64,000 nt of DNA from Portulaca oleracea (Eukaryota > Streptophyta > Magnoliopsida > Caryophyllales > Portulacaceae). Below are positions 11,112 through 23,102 of this stretch, in pieces. The DNA lies in the NCBI GenBank assembly GCA_029582165.1, contig CM055875.1, forward strand, positions 31,998,644-32,062,643. The letters run 5' to 3'. The position numbers and the translations under genes are program-made. Every line of letters begins with the position of its first letter. The first letter of the stretch is position 1. The notes beneath the pieces were generated by a model. It was not told the origin of the DNA, did no database searches, and saw nothing but the letters and a program-made list of their open reading frames with translations.

Positions 11112-11500
11112 ATATTATCAGATAGACCATAACTCACAAGCATGGCATTCATCATTTCCTTAAGGGTACGGTTTTTCCGTTCCGCTATGCCATTCTGTTG
11201 AGGTGTGTAAGGGGCAGTGGTCTCATGTATGATTCCGTTTTTCTCGCAAAAGACAGCTAAAGAACTTGAATCATATTCACCACCCCTATCAGATCTAAGC
11301 CTCTTGATCTTTCTATCTAACTGATTCTCAACTTCTACCTTATACTTTAAGAACATTTCTTCTGCCTCATCTTTAGACTTAAGGAGATAGACTTTGGTAT
11401 ATCTAGAGTGGTCATCTACAAAGGTGATATACCACTTCTTTCCTCCTTTACTCATTGTGTTCTTAAAGTCTGCTAAGTCTGAATGGATAAGTTCAAGCAA
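11087..11500 (-). pseudogene. Copia integrase catalytic core
   Basis: The DDE core is visible: HSDLADF (first Asp), FVDDHSRYTKVYLL, RSDRGGEYDS (second Asp) and PQQNGIAERKNRTLKEM (catalytic Glu). It is broken from the zinc-binding part upstream by a frameshift in the overlap at 11473-11500. Confidence 0.94.
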
Positions 11501-12651
11501 CTGTGTGACCTTGTCAATACTGACTTAAAGGGTTTCTTAGCAAATTCTGCTTCAACACAGACATCACACTTAGAACAATTCTCAGTGCTAATACTAGGAA
11601 TTAGCCGCATGTTCTTTAGTATGTTTAACGAAGCATAATTTACATGTCCAAGTCTACCATGCCACAAATCAACAGACTCAGCGATATAAGCAGAAGTAGA
11701 ACCAGTCTTATTATTCTCGGGAGCAACATTTAAAACATATAGGCCATTGCTACGATATCCCTTCCCTACAAATACTTCATTACGAAGAATGACAATTTTG
11801 CCAACCTTTTGGTTTACTTCAAAACCAGCAATGTCAAGGAGGCTACTGGAAACTCGGTTTCTACGTAAGGAAGGTATATATAGCACATTGAGTAAACATA
11901 ATAATTTTCCAGAAGTAAACTTAAGGAGAACTTTTCCTTTACCCAATACCGCTGCAGTGGTAGCATTGCCCATGAAGACCTTCTCTCCATCAGGAACTTC
12001 CTCGAAGTCATGCATCAGTTCCTTGTTGGTGCAGAAATGTCTGGTCGCTCCATTGTCCAAGATCCATTCTGTGTTATTGGTGACGAGGTTTGCTTCCACA
12101 GTTACTGCACAGAATACTTCGGAGTCTTCAGTCAGGTTTGCCTGATTCCTTTTGCCATTATGTGCAGGAGGATCCTTGCGCTGGTTGCATTGATATGCCT
12201 TGTGGCCTGGTTTTTCGCAGATGTAGCAGTGGACATTCCCTTTTTCCTTCTTGATTTTACTGTTAGGCCCGTTCCACTGCTTAGATTTCTGATCCCTCTT
12301 ATTCTTTCCCTTGAACCTGTCTTTGTTTGAAGGACCAACATATTCAACGAGATTAGCCTTAGAAGAATTCACAGAGAGAGAAGATATCTTATCTTTTAAT
12401 CGAGTCGCTTCTTCAGTCCTTATATGACTGATTAGTTCTTGAAGAGACATGTCCTTCTTCTTGTGCTTTAGGTGGTTCCTGTAGTCCTTCCAGGATGGTG
12501 GGAATTTTCCAAGCAGCAAATTTGCTTGAAGAATCTCGCACATTTTCATTCCTTCGTTCAGCATCTCAGCACATAGGTTCTCATAAATGTGAACCTGCTC
12601 CAATATTGGTTGGACGTCGACGATTTTGAACTCCATCCACCTGTCGACCAC
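11473..12651 (-). pseudogene. Copia Gag zinc knuckle, protease and integrase zinc-binding region
   Basis: 392 codons. In order: the C-terminal part of the Gag domain, a CCHC zinc knuckle CYICEKPGHKAYQC, the aspartic protease motif WILDNGATRHFC, then the pre-integrase domain LWHGRLGHVNYASL with a downstream CDVCVEAE pair. The protease motif reads D-N-G-A where Copia elements normally have D-S-G-A. That replaces the residue after the catalytic Asp and probably weakens or abolishes activity. Confidence 0.94.
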
Positions 12652-12692
12652 GTACTTCTTCTTTCCAGCATCTTCAGTTCCATACTTGATCT

Positions 12693-13025
12693 TCAGCTTT
12701 TCCCATATTGCTTTGGCAGTGTGACATACAAATCAAACAATGGATTTGTCATGCTGGTGAGAATGTAACTTCGAGCCGTTTTGTTATCTTTCTCCAGTTT
12801 CTTCTTGGCGATTTCATCGAGTGGGATGAGTGGAGTTGTTGGCGCAGTAGGATCATACTGTGGCGGTGGAGCATTTGGATCGTTGAGATGTGGAGACGAT
12901 GGTACATAATCAATCTCCATTTGCTCCAGACATAGAAGCAATTTTTGAGACCAACGTTTGTAGTTAGTCCCATCGAAAGGCTCGACTCTGTAGGTTTCAG
13001 TCAGAGATTTTTGTGGAGCAGCCAT
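12693..13025 (-). pseudogene. Copia Gag N-terminal part
   Basis: 110 codons with the typical start EPFDGTNYKRWSQKLLLCLEQ. It is followed by a proline-rich stretch and DNKTARSYILTSM, the UBN2-type Gag region. A short loss or frameshift separates it from 12651. Its start codon is only about 20 bases inside the 5' LTR edge, unusually close for a Copia element. Confidence 0.9.
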
Positions 13026-13046
13026 TGATATTATTCGCTTTCAAAT

Positions 13047-13720
13047 TGTTGGAAATAATTGAATCAAGGCTGCTAGTTTTCCGGATCAAGAACTGAGTCG
13101 TGGATAAACCACTGCCTTGAAAGCGATTACGGCACGACCTAGGTGACAATCGATATTGTCGGTCACTCCCCAAGGTTAACTCTGCTAGCTTTTAGACTTG
13201 TGCACTCAAGGCTAAGAACTTGGAGTATGTAAAAACTGATTCGCCAGAAAATATTAATGGAAGAGGATGTAGAAGATGAAGAGAAGAAGATGATTGTTGG
13301 TGTGTTGTTCAAGCCATGGAAGAGTCCAATTTATAGGCCATCTTCCTACCGTTGGCAGGGGACATCCCCTACCGTTGCCAACGGTTATTTGGCCGTTCGG
13401 GCAACGGCTATATGGTCGTTACTGCAACGGGCAAAATGACCGTTGGGCAACGGCTAGAACACACTTGGGCTGGCTATAAAAAGAACCGCGACCCATGTCC
13501 TGCAACGGCCGTGACCGTGACCGGCCGGACAGGTGGGCGGCGGCGCCGCGCGCGCGCGTGTGGAGTTCCATGCCATACCCTCCTCCACAAAACACCCCTT
13601 CACACTTATTTAATACTACTAAGAGTGGTGGGATATATAAACCACTTTCAACTTGATTTCTCTACCTATGTGGGACAAAAAGCTTGTTGCCATTACCATA
13701 TGATAACTTTATTTGCAACA
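13047..13720 (-). repeat. Copia 5' LTR
   Basis: 674 bp, paired with 7758-8420 and flanked outside by the TSD GATTA at 13721-13725. As the 5' LTR of a minus-strand element it should hold the promoter. Just inside it I do not see the common plant initiator-Met primer site TGGTATCAGAGC. Confidence 0.97.
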
Positions 13721-13725
13721 GATTA

Positions 13726-15160
13726 TGTGTATCCCAATTGATATACAACCCTCACTCTAATGAATTCACCTCAAACCCAATAAATCCCAAGAGACTCAAT
13801 GCTAGATAAATAGCAGAGTTGTATATGTAGCTTAACCAGCAGAAGACTTCCTTGTTAGACAGAGAAGAAGGTATTGATTGATGAGTGTAACACATCGAGG
13901 TGCACACTTCGATCTAGTAAACACAACATCTGAAAATATACAGCAGACAACTACTACACTTGACTTGCACTTGAGAGTAGTTTCAGAGATTATCAAAGAA
14001 ATCTGCTTGCCACTTCTTGCAAATAATTAAATGCATCTAAGACAACTTCCTATTACCAACCCACAGCCTATGAACACAAAAACCACCATAATCCCAGGCT
14101 GTCAAACAAAAACAACCCAAGATTGAGCCCTCAACAGCAACAACACAATCCAATTGCAGTGAAGAAATCCATCCAAGCCCAAGAATTGATATTGATTAGC
14201 TTCAATATAAGCCAACGATCTTAGGACAGCTCAGAAACCATCCAAATGCAACCATGCACATAGAGTCTTTCTTCCACTTTCACAACCTTGAAAAGCTGAG
14301 ACAGTTAGACTACCAATCTACAAGATGGAGCCATTTCAAATGACTTGACAGAAATCTTGACAAAGCTTGTTTTCAGAAGCACAACTATCCACCAGAAACT
14401 CCCACTGCCTGACCAAGACCCAACTCCAAGCAACAAACATCTAAATATTCTTAAGCACAAACAGATTAGCATTAGCCCTTGTCCATACTACAAACCTCGA
14501 AATAAGCCTTTAGCCACAATACTAACACCTGAACTTTCAACAACCACAGACTCACCAATTAAACATCATCTAGTTGAAAAGACAGAGAAGCCAACATCAT
14601 ACATTTCCATAGTAGCCTCACATATGACATTTCATCTCCTTTGATTCAGTACTCCACACAAACCAAACATAGATTCACATCTGTAAAAGCTTTCACTTTC
14701 AGTTGAAAGTGCCCAGGATTTAGCCAACTTCTTCTTTCTCCTTACACTTTTCTTGATCTTTTTCTTTTTCGTCACCGAGAGTTTGTCTACAAGATATTTC
14801 TTTGCATTGACGTTTCTCTTAGCTCTCATAAAACCCGGAGCTTCACCAAATCTAATTTCCTTTTCAGCAATAAAATCTCTTGCTTTGATCACAGATTCAT
14901 CATCCGATGCAATGGAGGTGAGCTCATTCATAGACTCATTGTTGACATACAATGCATTGGACGTTTGTGAGTAGTCATCAAAGGATCTTCGACATTAACT
15001 TGGGAATTAATGTCAGAAACAACTTCTACAGATTTCTCCAATCCAATTGATGCTTTGTCTCCCAAAGTAGTTGTTGCCATAATGAGTAGGTCATCGTTAC
15101 CTACAGGGACCATTGCTAGAGCCGACTCATTCATATATTCCAACACATTCAAATGGGAAA
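13726..15160 (-). mobile_element. Continuation of the LINE-like remnant, with a lysine-rich broken reading frame
   Basis: Before the Copia insertion this was joined to 7467-7752. On the minus strand, 15152-14928 and 14952-14632 read through one another with a single frameshift. The predicted product starts MNVLEYMNESALAMVPVG and later has a lysine-rich stretch (KLSVTKKKKIKKSVRRKKK). I do not recognise a domain. The region 13726-14630 is non-coding, with low-complexity CA-rich sequence. A LINE or other retrotransposon origin is inferred from the tail at 7467, not from this protein. Confidence 0.35.
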
Positions 15161-15164
15161 TTTA

Positions 15165-15376
15165 GCCCCTCCATTTCATATTAACTGTCATTTTTAGAAA
15201 TCGTGTTGTCAAATAATATATATACACCATTAGATTTGTCACGAAAAATAATATCATAAAAGTATAATATTACAATTGTTATAGTAACATATTATATAAG
15301 AAATTATCAATAAAAAGTGAAATTTAAGACTGTAAAAATCAAAATTATGAAAATTAATATAAAAGGAGACAGCACT
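15165..15376. mobile_element. Degenerate Stowaway-like MITE
   Basis: The left end GCCCCTCCATTTCATATTAA and the inverted right end GTGCTGTCTCCTTTTATATT are similar. TA flanks are plausible. The interior is AT-rich. Confidence 0.55.
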
Positions 15377-15767
15377 TAGAGTTGACGGTCGTCAGAGAGC
15401 CTGAAGAGGCAGAGAAAAGAATTTGGGAAAGATGATGGTTGCTTATGAATTGGCAAACTGATGGTGGACTTTAGTAGTTAGTTTGGTTGCTTTCCAACTT
15501 GAATTCAAATTTCCAATGGTAGACCGTAGAAGAATTGTGAGGTGGTCAACCAAAGAAGAGTTGCAATGTAGTCATTATAAGTGAGATATAGTGGCCAGTG
15601 AGGTAAATGGGTTGTCTAAGATGGTCACATATTTAAATGGTTAACTTTTAAATCAGAGTTTGCGCATGAGTGTCTTATGTTCATAACGCTTATCTGTGAC
15701 TCTTGTTTGAGTTAGTGTAGAGTTAATTACAGTGGCTTTAATACCACTCTTTTATTCCTCCCTTGTA

Positions 15768-17214
15768 CCAAAAAATTGCTCATAGGTATCACATATTTTT
15801 TGAAACTGACTGGTAGGATGCCACTTTTCTATAATACGCTCCCAAGTGACATTATAGTTATTTAAATGGCTCATGGGTGACATTCCGACTATTTTGGTTG
15901 AAATTCGACGAAATATGTTGAAAAAGACGAAAATGTCTTTATTTTTCTCTCTAATTTAATTTAATCTACCCTTCATCTCTCTTTCCCTCTTTTACTCACC
16001 TCTTCCTCTATAATTCATTCATCTAAAATTCTTACCATTTTCACCCATCAATTTTTTTGTGCAATTTCAAGGAAGGACTACTATGTACACCATCATGCAT
16101 CCTCAATAAAAGTTTGTTAGAAATTGCTGAGAATTAGCTAGCCAATTTGCAACTTGATTCCATGATTAAATGTGAAAAAGTTTGTCAAATTTCGTCTAGT
16201 CCGTTTGAATTTTCATGCCCTTGTAAGCAGCATTTGTCCTGTTGCTTTTATAGTTATGTGACACTTGGTACACTCCATCAATTCTTACAAATCCGTAATC
16301 TAGTTCCCTGCATGAAACAAGTATGGAATCAGCACCTTTGAATTTTCATACTTTGGAGTGGTACTTCCTTCTTCTAATGGTGTTTAGGGTTTAGGGCACG
16401 CTGCCAGAAGTTGAAGGATCTGATTCTGAATCTCTGGTTATGTTTCTGATTCGGAGGAGAGAGAAACACAAAGAATTCGACAATGGAGGTTAATGGGGTT
16501 TTTTTTTATCTTGATTTCTTTCTTTTTCAGTCATTTTTGTTCAACCTTACTTTATTATTGATCATATCTAGTTCATATCTGGTTCAGGACCTTTCATAGT
16601 TGAACTGTCATCATCTTGAATTTGCTACAAAAATATAAAAGTAAAGAAGGGTTTCACTTTCTTCTAGTATCAGCACTCTCCGAGTGCATGCTTATAGGGA
16701 CAAAAATGGTCATAAAAAAGACTTACAAGAGCAGCCTGATTCCTTAAATCGTCCAAGTTAAAATTCCAGGCACTAATTAATGCCCCGAGTGTACTCTTGC
16801 TGCAGTGGATGTAAAATGACTAGAACGCCACAGCTAAATGTGAAGATTAGTGGGTTTAATCAGAGTAAACAAGTTATACCTCTCCCTCACGTAGTCAGCT
16901 TACAACAGAAAACTTGGGACAGTTGGTGAACAAAAAGCAATAAACGTCATGAAATATGAAGGACCACTAGAATCTAGAGGAAGAGGGTGAGTAAAAGAGG
17001 GAATGAGAGGTAAAGGCTATATTATGTTAAATTAGAGATAAAAATAAGGACATTTTGTCTTCTTCAACATATTTCATCGCATTTCAGGCAAAATAGCCAG
17101 AATGACACCTATGAGTCATTTAAGTAAATATAATGTCACCTGGGAGTGCATTATACAAAAGTGGTGTCCTGCTAGTCAGTTTCAAAAAATGTGTGACACC
17201 TCAATAATATTTTG
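15768..17214. mobile_element. 1.45 kb non-autonomous element with about 250 bp terminal inverted repeats
   Basis: The segment 15768-16025 is repeated in inverted orientation at 16970-17214. Shared words include TTTTTTGAAACTGACT and GAAATATGTTGAA. CCCTTGTA flanks both sides (15760-15767 and 17215-17222). Long TIRs with an 8-9 bp TSD fit a Mutator-like element. The central 0.95 kb has no convincing coding sequence and may be captured host sequence. Confidence 0.85.
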
Positions 17215-17222
17215 CCCTTGTA

Positions 17223-18335
17223 ATATATATATTTTTCTTTCATCCTTCATTAGCTATTTCTCATATATTCATATCTTATTACATAAATAGAATAGTCCAC
17301 TTTTCAATTAGTTTGATGGATTCTTGCTAGTGTTGGGTTTTTGGCACTTACACTATGTGTTTTAAATTTTTTTTAATTATATATTCTGTTGTTAAGTAAT
17401 GTTATTGAAACAGTTCAAATCCTTGCTATTTGGCATTCTACTCAATCTTTAAGAAAATGGATCAGTATGGACTTAATTTGCAAGATTGTTTGATTTGCCC
17501 CACAAGTTTGTACTAGCCAAACCTAGATAGACAAACATAGGGCCAACACACATTTTAATTGCTACATGTCCGAGCATATATAAAATATTGCAAAATCTAG
17601 CCTACATATGAAAGGAGAAGGGATAAAAAGAGTAACATCTTAAGAATGGAACTATTTACAAATGACATATATACATCAGAGAACAAAAGAGATATGGGCC
17701 AAGAGAGTAAAAGAGCAGCCCAACTATTTATTTTGGGCTTCATAGTACTCTACATCCCCCTCCTAGGTGGATTGGTGGGAAAATCAACCAAACTAAACCT
17801 TGAACAAACATAATTGTGTAGAGAAACACCCAATGATTTTGTTTTTTTTTTTTTGTTTTATAATTCGGCCATTAGACCATTTTATTTTAACCAAAATTAG
17901 GTTTCGTAAACACCAAACCTACATCCGTTTCAGGCCATAAAACACAGATTTTTGCACTTTGCCTATCCACCCCCTAACATCTGACAAAGTTACTCATGCC
18001 AGCGAATACATAAAAAACAAATCTCATAGTAGCTTTACAACAATTATTCTGCTTACTTTCTAGAAACATGTTTCCTTGCTTTGCTTTATCGTCATTGCCC
18101 TCCAACAGTATGAAAAATATGTCAGCCTCCTTTGATTTTTCCTTTTTTTCTTCCTCCATCTTCAATTAAATCTGATTGGTACTTGATGCAAGTTGGTTGC
18201 GAGCTTTGAGGGGAAATATTGCTCAACCCCCATTTGTGATAAATGCCAAAAGAGTTATCCTCCATTTCATTGAAAGCAAGAAAGACTCGGTCTGCACTTC
18301 TTTCTTTTCACAATGAAGAAACTCAACTGACCATG
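17223..18335. other. Intergenic, no gene recognised
   Basis: Low-complexity and AT-rich sequence. Around 17480-17790 the sequence ends in a pyrimidine-rich CTACATCCCCCTCCTAGG. It could be the edge of an old retrotransposon, but I could not find its partner. Nothing else is supported. Confidence 0.4.
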
Positions 18336-18339
18336 AGGA

Positions 18340-19170
18340 CCTCAACGCAAACATCTGTGAGGACCTCAACCATCAGCACCATATTATTTTGTTTGAAAGA
18401 TCATCCAGCCACTTAAGGGAAGTATCAAACATATCCTTATCCTATATCTTTCCTCTATTTTAAAGATATGATTGTAATCATTCTCATTTCCTTATTAGGC
18501 GTCAAACTAAAAGGAAGGAAAAGCATGGCAAGACAACTCATGAAGATCAAGTCAGAAAAAGGAAACAAATCTTCATTGAAACGTTCAACTCAATGAAGAT
18601 ACTTGCCAAATCAGAACCAACACAAACTGGAAAGAATCAAGAAGCAAACAAGGCAACTAGAGGAAGTCGATTGAGGAGTTCAATATAAATAAGAGAATTG
18701 ATTCTCTTTACATGTATCGATTTCCAAGCAAGAAAATCGGAGTAGGAACTTTGTAAGAAAGTTTTGAGTGTAGGAATATCTTGTTGATATTCTGAGTGTA
18801 GCCATTCTTTGTAAGTGGTGAGTTTGTGTGTAACCAGTGAGAGCACTGGTGAGGACCTCTAGGGTCGAGAAATTGAAGTGAGGAAGAAGCCTCACGTTGC
18901 AACACTTTTCTGTCTGTAACTGCCTCCTCTGTGAGGCCTCAAGAACAGAAGACATCTGCAAGATCTTCTGTCCCAGTAAGTTGTTTTGAGGACCTCATAG
19001 TCTTCTTATCAGCTGAGCTGTAACCTCTTCTATTCTAAGCACTTTTGGTTAATAATAAAGAAGTATTTTTCATTATATAAAGTGCTATTAACCTAGTTGT
19101 GTTGATTGAGGTGCAGAATATTTACATAACCCTAATCACCCCCCCCTCTAGGGTTATTTCACACAAATCA
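18340..19170 (+). mobile_element. Probable solo or decayed LTR
   Basis: Features of a plant LTR in the plus direction: repeated GAGGACCTC words, a TATA-like TATAAATAAG at about 18686, a polyadenylation-type AATAATAAAG near 19050, and a terminal CCCCCCCTCTAGGGTTAT stretch. No adjoining gag-pol or second LTR is seen. Boundaries and TSD are unresolved. Confidence 0.45.
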
Positions 19171-19179
19171 ACTTATTTC

Positions 19180-19700
19180 TTGCATTCCAAACAGACCATA
19201 AAACAACAAAAAAACACAGCTATCCACGGGGCTTGTCTCGTTTTATTTGAGTGATTCAACATCATCCAAGCTTCATAAAGAAGCCTAACTGTTGGTGACA
19301 GTTTTTAAGTGGTAGCCCAAGATTATGCATTATACCTCTCCAAAACTTCCAAGAAAACTTGCAAGACATGAGTATGTGGTCAATTTGCTCAGATTAACTG
19401 TTACAGGATGGACAAACATCCAGATTTGCTTGCACTATGCCTTTCTAAGTGAGCACAACCCTTGTGTTTAACTTGCCAAGTAAAGCTAACCATATAAATA
19501 GATCTAATCTCGGTGGTGCGATCTTCTTCCATATTGTCCCAGCCAAAACATCAACTAGTACTCCTTGTAGCTGGAAGATCTCAGCTTCTTTTACCATACT
19601 TCTAGCTTAAAAGTTACTTGTGCCTAGCCACTCAATGTCATCAATTGCATCATCTTTTGGAAACTTGGAGAACTGCAACCGATAGTTAACCTGCAGAAGG
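19180..19700 (-). pseudogene. L1-type LINE reverse-transcriptase tail (zf-RVT region), decayed
   Basis: Read on the minus strand in pieces of different frames, it gives Trp-rich and Cys/His motifs of the zinc-binding domain at the C-terminus of plant LINE reverse transcriptases. Examples are VCPSCNS, then IDHILMSCKFSWKFWRGI, later WSVWNARNK. Several stops and frameshifts are present. No upstream reverse transcriptase core or endonuclease remains in the window. Confidence 0.7.
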
Positions 19701-20053
19701 TTAAACTTCGAGCAAACCTCCAGCTACCAAGCATTAAAGGGATCAACACTCAAGACCTTCAGCTCAGGAGCTACTACATGTGTCCTTCAGTTAGATATGC
19801 ATTCGAGATCGAGATTAAGCGTCCGCGTCCTCGGCTCATCCAAGTTTCAGGAGATCGAATCAAATGACTACTTTATTGTATTTAATACAGAGATTGTACC
19901 CGCATACATTACAATATTAATACAAATTAATTTGTTTCTCAATTTATTGTCTTTATTAATTTTAGACTCGAAATTTGTGTTTACAACCACACCACACTGC
20001 ACTCTTTAATTTCTACCACACTTCACTACACCACACCACAATCATTACCAATA

Positions 20054-21011
20054 CTAGGCCTTAACCTGTGCAATGCACGGAGTGAACTCAATTAGTTACT
20101 TTTGAAGTTTTATAAAAGCCATGGATGAGAAACTTACTGATGAATATTGAGGAAAACGTTTATGAATGTGAAACCTATTGATGGGGAAGGTAAAAGATTA
20201 TGTCTATATGATTATGAAGTGCGATAAGATTGATCTTGCTTTTGCTCCTGATTGTAGATGAAGAGAGGTTTAATTTTGGGATATTTAGTATGTTGTTTGT
20301 GAAAGTAGATGCATAATAATACGTTAATATTTGAGAAATAGATATAACCTCTAACAGATGTGTTATATTTATATAGATATCTACAAAAACTCATGAATCT
20401 CATTGACCTAACTGCAAGGGTCATGTTAGTAATTTAATTGGTAATGATTTTGAAGTGTTTCGAATATTAAGGTCATTAGTTATGGACAACTTTGTTTTAC
20501 TGGTGTAATTAAATTAAAATTGAATTAATGCTACTGTTTGAGATTTCGTAGGATTCATTTAAGGATATATTTTTTAATTTCTTGAATTGTAAATAAAATC
20601 TGGAAAGAAATAGAAAATAAAATACAATTTAAATTAAAATTGAACACTACTGTTTTAGACTTAGTAGGACTTGTTTTGAATTTAATTGTTGTCAAGCAAA
20701 CGTGGATTAAAGATGTATTTTTTAATTTCTTTACTTGTAAATAAAATCTGGAAAGAAATAGAAAATAAAATACAATTTAAATTAAAATTGAACACTACTG
20801 TTTGAGACTTAGTAGGGCTCGTTTTGAATGACTACTGTCAAATAGACGTGGATTAAGGATATATTTTTTAATTTCTTTAATTGTAAATAAAATCTAGAAA
20901 GAAATTGAAAATAAAATACAATTTACTGTGCTGTGATTGGTCTAGACTCCGAGAAACACTCCCATGGCTTTATTTCGTGAGCCCACAACGATTTCTATTA
21001 TAATATATAGA
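20054..21011 (-). mobile_element. Non-autonomous Helitron (958 bp)
   Basis: On the minus strand it begins TCTATATATTATAATAG and ends with the hairpin CCGTGCATTGCACAGG, then TTAAGGC and CTAG. The flanks are A and T, as expected for insertion between A and T without target duplication. The 5' TC, 3' hairpin and CTRR end define Helitrons. The interior has no Rep/helicase gene. Confidence 0.75.
20525..20930. repeat. Three tandem copies of a roughly 130-150 bp repeat inside the Helitron
   Basis: Units share TTTTTTAATTTCTT, AAATAAAATCTGGAAAGAAA and GAAAATAAAATACAATTT, and are separated by ACTACTGTTTGAGACTTAGT-like words. The copies differ slightly. Confidence 0.85.
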
Positions 21012-21169
21012 TATCTCCTCAGTTTTTTCACTCCTCAATTTTCTCCTCTATATTTCACATAATTTCTCATCACTTACCCCACTTACCAGTTACCACAACT
21101 CTCGCCACAACTCACTACACTTTACCACACTTTTTCAAATTCTACCACACCGTACCAACCGTATAATTA

Positions 21170-22990
21170 AAACAATGAAACCTAAGTTGGATAGTGCTTT
21201 ACCTACTTCACTGGCATGTAATTTGCAAAGCATGTAATTCTTTGTGTATAGCATCAACCCATTATGTATGTTATTGAGCTTCAGAAAATGAAGTTGGTTC
21301 AAGAACATGCATATTAACATATAAAGATGTCACATAATCATGTGAAAGACGTAGAAAAGTTGATTTGGTAAAAAAGGGATGCAAAATAGAAGTATGAGAA
21401 CTGTGACTGAGAGTCAGTTTGTGGTTGTGTGCCTTTTGCCGAGTAATTGAGGCCTTTTTCAAAACCATTCATCTATTTAGTAGGATTCTTAGGATTAGGA
21501 TCCTTAAAGGAAGTGTAACACATTGAATAAGGTATGAATTAAACCATTTTTGGAAAAAATTAAGTTATGAAATTGATTGGAAATAACATTTAAATTTTGA
21601 TCGCTTGAAAAATTATCAAAACTGTTGGAGTTAGAAACAGCATTTTCACAGGTATCAATGATAGGTTCAGGAGATCTAGTATATAAAGGGGGTCAAAAAT
21701 TAAATTTCCAGATTGCATATTTTCAGAAAATGTAGTACCATTTGCAGTAGAATCAGCAAATTGTATATTTTTCAGAGAATGAAACATCATGTGTAGTGGA
21801 ATCAACAAGTATATTATGCAAAATATAATAATAATAGGAAAAAAATCTGAAGCTGTGGTGACAGTAGGGAGAGTGGAATTTTGAAAGGGAAAATAATCTC
21901 TTGTTAGAGAGGGAGGGGTCAGGATCGTGTCATTCAACCACATGCACTCTCGTGTCCTCTCTTTTTCAAGAGGCTCCCAACATCATGGAGGCACGGTCGT
22001 GACCTTCAACCACACGATCGTGTACTCTGTTCTTCTTTCTTCCGAGCTTCCTTGATGAACTCCCAACCTGACCCTTGCTTCGAACGAATGACCTTTATGC
22101 CCTTGGTTTCCAAAAGGATCTAAAATATGTCATGGACCCGCATTGATGTGTAAATACCCAAAATATTATGGGGGGTTGCTTCTTGAACGTTTAGAGTCCA
22201 AAATGAAGTCAAGTTCGGCTTCGTTGCCTTATTTTTGCAGATGAAGTTCCGGGAGCCTTAGGAAGTTTGAGAATTGTCCTGTCGATGACCTCAATGCAAG
22301 CTCCATCCCTTGATCTGAGATCCTTTTTGAAGTGCTTTCCGCACCCATTTTTGAAAGGAAATAACTCGTCCATTCCTTTGGGCCTTGGGGAGGTGGGTAT
22401 CTCAAAATTTGGATTTGGCAGGTCCCATCCCGATACGCTTCAGTTCCTAAGACTTTGATTAAGTCGCCTTACAATTCTTTTGAGGGGTTCTCAATCCGCT
22501 GGCGAGGAAGTTTCCAATAAGGTAGTTGTTTTTGATAGTGAGCACACTTTAAGTGCCCCGTTTGGCCATGTGGATGATGAGGTGGTTTCTTTCTTCTCCT
22601 GGGTTCATGAGGACTCTTTTCATGGGGTTCAAAAAGTTGAGGGTAGGGAGAAAATTAATTTAAACTTAATATGGAAATCTAAGAGTCGGTGGTAAGAAAA
22701 AACAACGTGTAAGGCTGCTTATTCTAGTAGTTCATGTCATATTAAAGGGAAGAATAAACTCTTATAAAGCCGTAAGTCCAACAACCAGTATGGGGTTGGG
22801 AGAATACAAAAAGTTAGAAGGAAGTTGTGGATATTTCTCTGGATAGATTGGATGAGGGGGAGCGTAGAGTTCTGATGGTTAGGTTCTCTTTATACATGAT
22901 TCGTGATGTTTAAGATACTACGACAAAAACTTTTTGGGATGAATGGAGGAATGAAAAGAAGAAATTTGTTAGTTCGTAGTTTTGCTGTTT
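21170..22990. other. Unclassified region, possibly decayed transposon coding sequence
   Basis: Between 22080 and 22960 base composition rises and short plus-strand frames occur, but no domain is recognisable. The stretches GTGGATGATGAGGTGGTTTC and CTTATTCTAGTAGTTCATG look like old coding DNA. I make no functional call. Confidence 0.3.
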
Positions 22991-23102
22991 ATGTGATCCT
23001 TGTGCTTTATTGTTTGTGTTGTTGAATCGTTTAGTTTTCTTTATTGTTTTTTACAACTTTGTTACAATATTCTCTGATCTTTTTTCGGCATTTATCAATA
23101 AA

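Larger units (their letters stand above)
7758..13720 (-). mobile_element. Ty1/Copia LTR retrotransposon, complete structure but decayed
   Basis: Two near-identical long terminal repeats begin TGTTG and end CAACA. They flank a pol region in the Copia order on the minus strand: gag, protease, integrase, reverse transcriptase, RNase H. The insertion made the 5 bp duplication GATTA (7753-7757 and 13721-13725). A purine tract abuts the 3' LTR. Comparing about the first 220 bases of the LTRs shows roughly ten differences, so it is not a very recent insertion. Several stops and frameshifts interrupt the coding region. It inserted into an older LINE-like remnant. Confidence 0.97.
19960..21165. mobile_element. 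CCACAC-rich MITE, interrupted by a Helitron
   Basis: Before 20054 and after 21011 the sequence is full of ACCACAC and CTCACCAC-type words, as in the MITE at 54573-54825. Both share a CTCCTCA...TTTTCTCCTCTA segment. The Helitron at 20054-21011 sits inside it. Confidence 0.55.

Noticed and set aside
22267..22695. Two consecutive plus-strand frames as a possible gene
   Set aside because: No recognisable domain, no promoter or splice logic. Left as unclassified decayed sequence.
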